From Rhizaria sp. SCN 62-66 (taxonomy: Eukaryota; Rhizaria, unplaced), in the NCBI GenBank assembly GCA_001724265.1, contig MEDY01000054.1, positions 62,001 to 126,000 of the forward strand: a stretch of DNA of 64,000 nucleotides. Reading direction: 5' to 3'. The position numbers and the translations under genes were made by a program. Below the pieces are notes generated by a model. It saw nothing but the letters and a program-made list of their open reading frames with translations, made no database searches and had not been told where the DNA came from. Within the stretch, counting starts at the first letter, position 1, and each line of letters opens with the position of its first letter. Positions 22,309 to 31,800 of the stretch are shown here, piece after piece.

Positions 22309-25300
22309 TTACAGCCGGAGCTTCCCGCTATGAAGATCATCGTAGAGTTCTTGTGTCAGCACAACATACCGCTTCGCGGCATCATCACGCACCCACACTG
22401 TATCGCCAACTGCCATTGCCACATCACCACTACCAGCGCTCTTGCTACCGTTAAACAGCTCAAAGCCAGCACGTTGCAGAGCCGTCTTGTTGTGCTTAAA
22501 CGTCGCAGTGACCGTGAGCAGCGACGCCGCCGTCCCGGTGCCGGTGCCAGCGCCATGAGCCGCGCTCGCAGTCGCGGGCGCGGCCCCAGTCACTGCAGCC
22601 ATGGCAGCAGAGTTGTTGTGAGCTGCTGCAGCAGGAGCGGGCGTGCGGAGGAAAACCGGCATTTGCCACGACGCCAGCTGCTTCGACAGCCTGTTGTACA
22701 GCAGCGCGGTGTCAATGCCAGCTCCGACGCCGCTCGCCTGCTGTGATGACGGCTGAATCGCGCCCGCGCTCGCGCCCGCGTGGGCGGCCGTGGCGTTGCT
22801 TGCGTGTGGGATCAAGAAGGCCATTCCAGCGCGGCCGTCGCAGCCTGGCACAGTGACGCCGTACACAACCGCGTCCTCGACAAGTCCCGTCGCCATGACC
22901 ACTTCCTCAACCTGCGAGCACGCACAGTTCTCTCCTTTCCACCGGAACGTGTCTCCGAGCCTGTCGACGAACGTGATGAACCCATCGGCGTCCTTGACCA
23001 TGAGATCCCCGGAGCGGAACCACTCATCGCCGTGCGCAAACACGTCCGTGAGCACCTTGCGGCGCGTCTCCTCCTCGGTGCTGTAGCCCGACCACTGTCG
23101 CAGCGGGTCCGAGCGCACGATCTTGCCCACCAGCTCGCCGGGCTCGCCGGGCAGGCACTCGACGCAGAGCCCGTCGGCGTCGCGCACGGGCTCCATCGCG
23201 CTGTCCACAGAGCTCGCGTCGCGTACCCCGCTCTCCAACGCGTCGCTGCTAACACTGTTGGTACTCGTGCTCGCAGGTGTGGGCGAGCCCGGCGCGCCGT
23301 GCAGGCGGACGATGTGGACGGGGTAAACGAGGGTCGTGACCCATGGGAGGTAGCCACACGCGCCGACTTTGTTCATGGTGTTGACCAGAGTCGCGTTGCC
23401 CTCAGTCGAGCCGTAGAACTCGCCCACGTAGCCCACACCGAAGCGCGCCTAAATAGAAGATGTAAAACAAAATGATGAAACATCACGCATTTGAGGCGAA
23501 GTACAATATCAATCAAGGATTATGAAAAATTGCGTATAGGTAAAGTGATGGACAAATTCGTCGGAGATATAAGCGATACGATCGATCGATAAGTAACATG
23601 TGGTGAATACGCGAACAAAGTTCACTTGCGTACCTGAAAGCGCGCCCAAACCTCTGCACGCATGCCGTTGCCGATGGCCTTCTTGACCCTGTGCGCACGG
23701 TCACTCTGCGCGGGCGGCGCTGCGAGCAAATAGCGTGCCAGCTGCCCGATATACTGCACCACAGTGACTCCGTAGCGCGCACAGTCGGGGAAAAACGCCG
23801 ACGCGGAGAACTTGCGTCGCAGCACGAGCCCGGCGCCGAGCCACCAGGACATGCCGACGCCGAGTAGGCCACCCGATGAGTGGTAGAGCGGCAGCGGGCA
23901 GTACACGCGGTCGCCGGGCGACAGCCGGTGCATCGTGGAGAAGGACACGCCCGCCATGAAGAAGCGCGCGTGGCTGACCGTGGCCGCCTTGGGCAGACCG
24001 GTTGTGCCGGAGGTGTAAATCAGGAACAGGGTCGAGTGCGGGCCGGTCGCAGGCGTCAACGGCGCCACTGCAGCGCCGGCGCCGGTGGAAGTTAAGCCGC
24101 CGCCGGCGCTCAGTGAGATACTGTGGGGCGAGGCGGGGGCGCGCGGGTACATGCACCGCAGAGGCACGCGTGCGCTCGCAACTTCACTCTCGGCACGCTC
24201 TGCACTCGCGAACATACAGCTAGCGCTCGCGCCAGCGCCCACAGCAACGGCGGCAGCTTCAGTCCTAGACGTGAGTGCTGCAATCGCGCCTGCCGCGGCG
24301 AAGTCGCTCGCGTCATCCTCGTCGTGGTCGCGTTCAGTCAACCGCGCAAACCCACCGCGTGCAGTGTGAGATGAAGACGCTGCAGCTGCGACGCCGCAGT
24401 GCTCACAGTTGCAGTCGCTCTCGGCACATGCGCGCTCACAGTCGCCCGCACCCTCGCCCCCGCCCCCGCCCCCGCTGCGGCTCGTGGGTGTGTAGCCAGG
24501 CAGCGGCTGCAGGTGCCAGAGCGCCTCGACGGGACACGCGCCGCACAGACGGCCGCTGCGGAGCGCGCCGGCGTTGGCTAGCACGGTCACGGCCGCCGCC
24601 AGAGGGGCCGTGGCGCGGCTGCCGGCGAGCACGGACAGCGCAAGGCCGCGCGCGACGCTGTAAAGGGCGCCTGTCACAAAGGCGCAAGGGCCGCCACGGG
24701 CGCGGGTGTGAGTGCGGGCGCAGGCGTGGGACGCTGCTACAGAGCCCCACGCGGTCGTGTGTGGTGCCGTGACGCCTCTCGCAGCGGGGGAGAGCGGGCT
24801 AAGACTGAAGCTGTCGACGCGGCCGCGGCTGGAGGCGAGCGCAGGGCTGCTTGTGCTGTTGCTGCTGCTGCTGCTGATGCGGGTGCGGCTGGAGTCGCGG
24901 CTGCCGCTGTCGGGGCCGTGGTGTGCGAGGTGGTTCCGCGACTGCGGCTACGGCTGAGACTGCGATCGCAAGTCGACTGACGCAGCACCAGCAGCAGACG
25001 CAGAGGCAGCAGCAATAGGGGCACAGTGACGCCGATGCGGCTGCTGTTGCGATGCAGTCGCGCTGGCGCAGCCAACGCACCGCCCCAGCACCATGGTGGC
25101 GTCGTGTAACACAAAGCCGACCTCGACGAGAGCGTCCGCCCAGTGGCTGTTAACCATGGCAGCAGTCAAACTGTCCTCGATCCTGCCCATCACCCCAGCA
25201 CACGCACTCGCGCTCGCGCTCGAACTGGCGCTCGCGCTCGAACTGGCGCTCGAACTGGGGCTCGCGTTGGAGCTGTTGCTATGGTTGGATCTGTTGCTAT

Positions 25301-26150
25301 CGTTGTTGGCGGCATTGCAGTGCGTCGCAGCAGCGGCCGCGCGCGCCGTATGAACGCAGATATCAAGCCCGTCGACGGGGCAGCGAACAAGCCACTGCGG
25401 TGCGGACAAAGCTCCAGTGCCAGATGATGACGCAGCAGCAGCAGCAGCAGCAGCAGTGCCATTGTTATGCGTAGCAGACGCAGCAGCGACAGCGGCTGCG
25501 CGCGCGGCGGCGACGGCAACTGCGGCGGGTGACTCGCCCCACAACGCAACGTGCGCAGCCGTTACACTGGTGTCCGCAGTTGCGGTGGACGCAGCGGTTT
25601 CATCAGGGCACTCCCAGAGCTCCGTTTCCGTAGCGAGCGCTGGCGCGATTTCGGCCGCCAGCGCAGCACACTCGGCGCCGTACACAAGCACGGCCGCGCC
25701 GGACTCGCGGATGGCGTGTAGTAGCGGTGCGCCGCGCATAGTAGCGTTGAGTAGCGCGATTCGGCAGCCAGCGCGCGCGAGGCCGAGCCAGAGTGCCACA
25801 AATGCGGGGCGAGAGTCCATCAGCAGCGCGACGCACGCGCCCGGCTGCAGCGACACGCGCGGGGACGTCGCCCAGACGCGCACGGCGGCGCTGGCGCCGT
25901 CGAGCGTGGCGAACGAGAGCAGGTGCGCGCCGGAGAGCAGCGCGGGCGCGTGCGGGCGCAGGCGGAGCTGGCGGGCGAAGACGTCGGGCGCCAGACCGCC
26001 CGCGCGCACGAAAAGCAGGGTGCGGACTTTGACGTAGAGGAAGCGCGCGATGTAAGCGCAGAGGGCGAGCTGGCGGGAGAGGTAGGCGCGGGAGCGAGCC
26101 GGGAGCAGCGCGGAGAGCAGGAAACCCACCACGATCAGGAAGATGATCAT
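22309..26150 (-). CDS. FATP/very-long-chain acyl-CoA synthetase, read through one TAG
   Basis: Exons 26150..23634 and 23448..22309; 1,218 residues counting one TAG codon at 24948..24950; stop TAA. The N-terminus is a membrane anchor (MIIFLIVVGFLLSALL), followed by the first half of the AMP-binding domain (CVALLMDSRPAFVALWLGLA, RIALLNATMRG). A long Ser/Ala/Asn insertion holds the TAG. Next come the P-loop LIYTSGTTGLPKAA (about residue 710), the FATP signature KKAIGNGMRAEVWARFQARF, then GEFYGSTEGN, WFRSGDL, DRLGDTFRWKGEN and VPGCDGRAGMAF. The product would activate long or very long fatty acids as CoA esters at a membrane, possibly coupled to uptake. The conserved halves lie either side of the TAG in one frame, so one enzyme is far more likely than two genes. 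Confidence 0.88.
23449..23633 (-). other. Intron of the acyl-CoA synthetase gene (185 nt)
   Basis: On the - strand it begins GTACGC and ends CTATTTAG; phase 0. Removal joins VWARFQ to ARFGVGY inside the FATP signature. Confidence 0.93.
24948..24950 (-). other. In-frame TAG codon (probable sense codon)
   Basis: It sits in the low-complexity insertion of the acyl-CoA synthetase (context DLRSQSQP-X-PQSRNHLAHH). The frame stays open for about 440 further codons through the P-loop to the exon end, with no intron signals around the TAG. Confidence 0.75.
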
Positions 26151-26838
26151 TGTTATCTGTGGCAAGGAAACAAGGTTGAGACTGCAGTTGACGCGTGCGA
26201 CGCGGTATTAGTGAGCCGCAGATGCGCGGTATAACCAAGAGGCTTCCGATAAGCTATCCGTGTGTCTACCTTCCTGGTGTTGCTTTAGTCCACTTCTGTG
26301 CCGCAGTCTTGGCGCAATTTAGCAAAGCATTGAAGGGGTTCAACATGGAGGGGTGAGCCTACTTCGACAAGGTCGTTTGTTGTGAAGAGATCGTCAGTGG
26401 ATGTACTATTGAAACGGCAAATATGAAAAATTGTTTTCAATAATAATCCTTAATAATACTTTGGAGTCGAAGTGTTATATCAAGATGTGCGTTCCTGACG
26501 CTCCCACGACGCCCGTTCGTCCGCGCACAGTCCAGTCACCGGCGAAGGTGATTGTAGTGTAACCATGCATTGGTAACTGGTGTGACTGTAGCGAATTATC
26601 GTCCTTGACCACATTACTCTAGTTGAACAGCATACATCCCCAAACCTTGTCTTTTGACCGTTGTCTTGTTTGTTATGACTGAATGAGAGTGTTATTCATG
26701 AAATATTATATTGGTGTATGGTGGTGACGCTGTTGCAGCGAAAAAGACGAAAGATACAAAACAAACTATTATAACCCGGGCAAATCCATCACAAACCAGG
26801 CAGTATACTGTGCTACGTGGAGATCTCACGGCAGTCCT
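26151..26838. other. Intergenic between two - strand genes
   Basis: About 0.7 kb of AT-rich DNA holding the promoter of the acyl-CoA synthetase gene and the 3' end of the RTRAF gene. No RNA gene or coding-like frame was seen. Confidence 0.5.
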
Positions 26839-28151
26839 TTACAAATCAAGCGCAGGCTTCTTGGTGCGCGCCTTAGTGACGGGGTCGGCGGTGAACTCCT
26901 GGGTCATGGCCAGAATTTCGTTGATCTAAAAGGGAAAAGAGACACAGTGAGAGTGAAAACAATAGCGCGAAACAAGTGAGCAATCAGAATATAATGGAGA
27001 AACTAAGAACATTGTCACAAATCGGCATGACATGTGTTCAAACTATCATCATCGCACAAGCATATGATTGAACGTGGTCAATAAGAACGTACAGTGTGCT
27101 GAAGGTCGCGCAGATCGTTGTTGAACATGATGCGCAGCGCCGCGCTCGCCGCGTCCACCTCGGCGTCCCCCGTCTTAACGGCGGCGTCGGCCAGCGCGGC
27201 AAGCTCCTTGCGCGCGCCTTCCACGGTCACCACGGCGGCGACAGCGGCCTCGGCGCGGCGGCGGCGGCGCTGCGCGGTGGCTTCTGCGTGCGCGCCCAGG
27301 TCGCGGGGCTTGATCGCGGTGCCGGACTCGTAGACCGAGGACAGACTGCGGATCTGGCTCGGCGTGAAGACGCCCTGCTCGGCCGCCACGGCTGCGTTGG
27401 TCTGCGCGGCGGCCGCGGCGGAGGCGGCCGAAGAAGACACGGAGGGCGAGGCCACAGTCACTGCGGCTGCGGCCGCGACGTGGAGGTAATCGCTCTGCAC
27501 GCGGCGGCGCGCCTCGCGCAGCAGCGACAGCAGCGCGTCGTCGGAGGCGTCGGTCGCGGGGGCGGGCAAGCGCAGCACGGCGCACAGAGGGGCCATCGCG
27601 GCCGCAAGCGCGGGGCGGTCCGCGAACGCTGTCATCGGGTCCCCACCAGCGTTGCCAGCGATGCAAGCACCGACAGAGCTGCTCTCTGCGTCAGCAGAGG
27701 CAGTCGCGGGCGTGGCAGGGACCGCTGCGGAGGCGTGCGCGGCCGGGGGCGCGGGCAGCGGGAACTGGGCAGGGAAGTGCGCCTCGGCGGCGGCAGGCGC
27801 GAAGTACTGGGCGGAGGAGGAGTAGAACGAGGCGCGGTCGGCGTACTCGAGGCCCACGGCGCGCGCGGCGAGCCAGTCAGCGAGCGGGGCGCGGTCAGGT
27901 GCGGAGAACGGGTCGCGGGTGAGAATGTCCTTGGGCGCGTCGAGAGTGCCGAGGTACTCACGCCAGAGAGCGAGCCAGTCGTCGCTGAACTCGAGGGAGC
28001 GGAACGGAGCGCGGTCTTCCTGGTCCAGCTCGCGGATCTTCTCCTCCTCGAGCCACAGCACCAGAGTCGCGAAGGACGTCCAGTCGGAGAGATCAAGTGT
28101 TGATGCCGACGGATACTCAAGCGCGAAAAGCTTACGCTTGATCGAAGCCAT
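26839..28151 (-). CDS. RTRAF: RTRAF (C14orf166/hCLE) homologue
   Basis: Exons 28151..27093 and 26925..26839; 381 residues, stop TAA. The N-terminus MASIKRKLFALEYPSA, then LVLWLEEEKIRELDQEDR, DWLALWREYL and ADWLAARAVGLEYAD fit the RTRAF/CGI-99 family well. The C-terminal half has FTPSQIRSLS, an Arg-rich helix, and MFNNDLRDLQHT spliced to INEILAMTQEFTADPVTKAR, which matches the family's final helix. The protein is longer than the roughly 245-residue human protein because of an Ala-rich middle (about 27400..27800). In animals RTRAF belongs to the tRNA ligase complex and to RNA transport and transcription assemblies; a similar RNA-ligation role here is inference. The last exon is only 28 codons. 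Confidence 0.9.
26926..27092 (-). other. Intron of the RTRAF gene (167 nt)
   Basis: On the - strand it begins GTACGT and ends CCCTTTTAG; phase 0. Confidence 0.93.
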
Positions 28152-28890
28152 CTAAGTCTGGCGTGAATGCGAAGGGGAATGGAAGGAAAGGGAGGTGAGA
28201 GGAAGTCATGAATCTGAACATGCGTTTTGAGAAGTAAGATATATATTGAGCGTAGTGTGGCAAATTGAGTCAATATAATATAGCACGTTACAGCGAACTC
28301 AACGTGTGTTGGGTGATGTTGTGATCTCATTGCCTCTGTATATCACTTTGATTTGCGGCGCACGTCGGAGACAAGATGCGATTTTTCGTTTGTGGTGGAA
28401 ACGAGATTTCCACCGCAACGAGATTTTGCATTTCTGGTCAGGTGCGACTTGTCGTATTTGTGGTGATTGGTTGATAAACTAAAGTGTATTCAGGTGAATT
28501 AGAGGGGGGTCACAGAGCAGGGATATGTTTCAAAACAGCAAATCAGTGTCGTCATATCTCACGTTGAGAAGACGGAACTTGATACTCTGCTCAAATCACG
28601 AGCAGCGAAGAAGCTATTGTAGTCACGTTAATCAAACACAAAATCCAAACGACTTGCGTGCGGCCAGAAAAAGAACACGATTAATGCTCTGTCAGAAGTA
28701 GTGTTGACAGAGGGCTTTCAAAGTAAGATGGTAGTAATCATATCATATGCAGTTTGTTGGCTGGTGTGTCACACCCTTTCTGAATGACAAACACGAGGAT
28801 TGAGCAATAATAAAGATAAGCAACAGAAAAAATAATATCTTAACACGAAATAATCGTCTAATAGGAAGTGTTTTTCACTGAACTATGGTG
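28152..28890. other. Intergenic between two - strand genes
   Basis: About 0.74 kb of AT-rich DNA holding the 3' end of the giant kinase gene and the promoter of RTRAF. Nothing else recognised. Confidence 0.5.
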
Positions 28891-31800
28891 TCACATGTTG
28901 TTGTTGATGTAATTGTTTGGTAAAGCGAAGACATCACGTTTCTTCTTCGCCTTGGACTCTGACGCCATAGACTCGGACTCCGTCGCCGCGGCAGTCGCCA
29001 CGGGCAGAGACGAGAAGGTCTTGGGCCCCGCCGCACCCGCCGCCACCGTGGGCGCAGCAGGCGCCGGCGACGGGGTGGGTGCTGGCGTCGACGCGGGCGA
29101 CGCCGCGGGCGCGAGGATCTGGGTGAGACCGGCTAGAGACGCAGTCCCCACCTTGTCAGCGCCGGAGACGAGGGGCGAGCTTGCGCCCGCGCTCGCGCTC
29201 TGCCTGCGCTGGCTCGCCTCCGCCTCAGCCGCCCGCTGCTGGTTCGCCAGGATCGCCCCTGTCCGCGCGCGCAGCCCGTCGTATAGTGCCTTGAGCGCTG
29301 CGGCCACGCCTACAGGCCCGGCGCGACGCGCGGGGTCGAAATTCAGCAGGAAGTCGAGCGTCTCGATGAGCCGCTTGCTGTGGCCCGCAAACTCGCACGC
29401 CTGCGGAGGCAGGTAGTCGCGTTCGTTGACGCGCTTACCGCTCGCCAGGCTCTGTGCGACAATCATCACGGTGAAGAAGTTGGACAGGTCGTAGAGCGGG
29501 CGGCCCAGCCACAGCTCGGCCGCGGCGAGCGTGAGCGACCAGGAGTCGCTTGACTGCGTGATGAGGTTCAGACGGCGCCGGTCGTATCTGTTCTGGTGCG
29601 GGTCCGTGGTCTGCGACAGCAGCAGCTGCTCGGGCGACTGGTAGATCTCCGTGCCGCGCGCCACGCGCGTTGCCACCAGCAGCGGCAGCGACTGCTGCGT
29701 TGCGATGCCCGCGCCCGCGCCCGCGCCCGCCGCCGCCGCCGCGTCGGTCGCGCCGGAGAGCCGCGGGTGGTGCCATGTGGCCACCAGCGCGGCGGCACGC
29801 AGACTGGCCGGCGGCAGGATCACCGCGGTGCCGAAGTCGCCCAGTGCAACGCGCGGCGGCCCCTGCTCGCGCGGGCAGGCGGCGCTGGCGGCGGCCGCCT
29901 CCGCCAACGCGATGGCCTCCGTGGCCGCGACGGCGACGTCGCCGGCGCCGTGCACGTTGGCGCGCACGGGGACGCGGACAGGGACGACCCAGTCAGACTG
30001 CAGCAGCGTGCGCGCCTTGCTCTGAATCAGGATGTTGTGCAGCTTGATGTCGAAGTGCGCGACGCCCAACGCGTGCATGCGCGCGCTCGCGTACGCCGCG
30101 CGCGCCGCGAGGGCCAGGACAGCCTTGCGGTGCTCCAAGCAAAGCACGGTGCCGCGGAAAAGGTCTTGCGCAACCGCCGCTGGAGAAGGCCGCTCATCGT
30201 TGCAAACAGTGCATCGGAGGGCGCCGTCGAAATCATCTTCGATCAACGCGGTGCTCATCGCGGTGGCCTGCTTCGTGGTCATCGCCGGCCCTGCCGACGA
30301 CAGCGGGCTGGCGGCCGAGAAGACCCCCGCCGCGCTGCTCACCACCGAGGCTGTCGGCGACGCGCCGGGCAGGGATGTGGTGACGGCGGTGACGGTGGCG
30401 GCGGCGGCGGCGGCCACGCGGCGGTCTTCGCTGCGCTGAGAGGAGACCTTCAGGCTCTTGCGCCACGAGTTGGCGTCTGAGTCGAAAAGCTCCATGATGA
30501 TGGCAACGGCGCCGAAGACGTTCACGTCGTCGGGCTCGGCCGTGTCGCGCCCGCTCGCCACGGAGCCATCGTCGCGGCTGCGGCCGTAGAGGTCGCGGCT
30601 GTGCGCCGTCTCGGCCTGCGCGTCGCGCCCGTACCCCGTGCCCGCATCGGAGCTGGTGCGGAGCGACTGCGCGGGCGCAGAGGCGTCGTCAGCAAACTCG
30701 CTGGAAGTGGCGCGTGGCGCTAGAGCCTTGATGGAGCGCACGAAGCCGAAGTCGATGATCTGACCAACACCTTCGCCCGCGCGCGCGAGGCGCTGCATCG
30801 CGGTGATTTCGTTGAAGATGTTGGGCAGCGTGTTGTACTCCCACGTGCCCTTGGGCACTTCGAGCAGCTTCACGGCGACCCTGCGCGTCGTGTAGGGCCG
30901 CAGCGGGCAGCGGCGGTGGCACGGCACGACGCACGACGCCGAGACCTCGCGCGCGGTGAGGTCCTTGGCGGCGCGGGGACAGAAGTGCGCGTGCTTGGCG
31001 TAGTTCGCCCACCGCGGCATCGCGGGCGTGTACGTGGCCGAGATTACCTTGCCGAACTGACCGCGGCCGAGCATGCGGTCGATGCGGACCGAGCCGTGCA
31101 CCATGTCGACCTCGGCCCACGCGCCGGCGGCGGCAGAGAGCTATGCGGGCGGTGGCGGCAGCAGCAGCGGGAGAAGCGCCGGGTTTGGGGTCAGCGTCGG
31201 CGCCGCAGCAAACGAGAAACCGAAGCCAGACGCGCCTGCGAACCCCGAGGCCGGAACACTGGAACTGAGGCCCCACTGCGCGCCCCCGCCGCGGACGGGC
31301 ACAGACGGGTTGAACGCGCCAGCGGGCCGCGAGTCCGTGCCATCAAATGAGACCGGGATCGCGCCGGCGATGTCGACCAGCGGCTGCGGCGACTGGAACG
31401 TAAGCGCGGCGTGCGCCGCAGTGACAGCGCCGTAGAGCGGGCTGTGCGACGGCGACTGGAACAGACTGGGCAGCTCCGGCCCCGTGCCCGGCGTGCGCGA
31501 GGGCGAGATGAGCGGGGTCGAACCCTGCGGCCCCGTGCCCGGCGTGCGCGAGGGCGAGATGAGCGGGGTCGAACCCTGCAGCGGCAGCGGCACGGGCCCG
31601 TCCAACTCCTGGTGGTCGAGCAGACGCGACACGCGCGCCGCGCCTGCGCCTGCAGGCAGCGGGGCGCGCACCATCGCCGCGCCGGCCGCCGCGTTCGCCG
31701 ACACGAATCTCAGAGTTTGCGTCGGGGTTGGGATCATCGCCGCGGTGCTGCCCAGCGCAGTGTTCTGGCCGAACATCAGCGGGGATGGCGGCGGCGGCGG

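Noticed and set aside
31104-31143. Kinase as a separate gene starting at ATG 31104
   Set aside because: Only 36 nt would separate it from the giant gene's end, with no AT-rich spacer or promoter, and the intervening codons are in frame and coding-like.
16745-31143. TAGs as sequencing errors or pseudogene mutations
   Set aside because: Five errors all giving TAG and never TAA or TGA, with no frameshifts nearby and conserved domains intact, is improbable. It cannot be fully excluded without reads.
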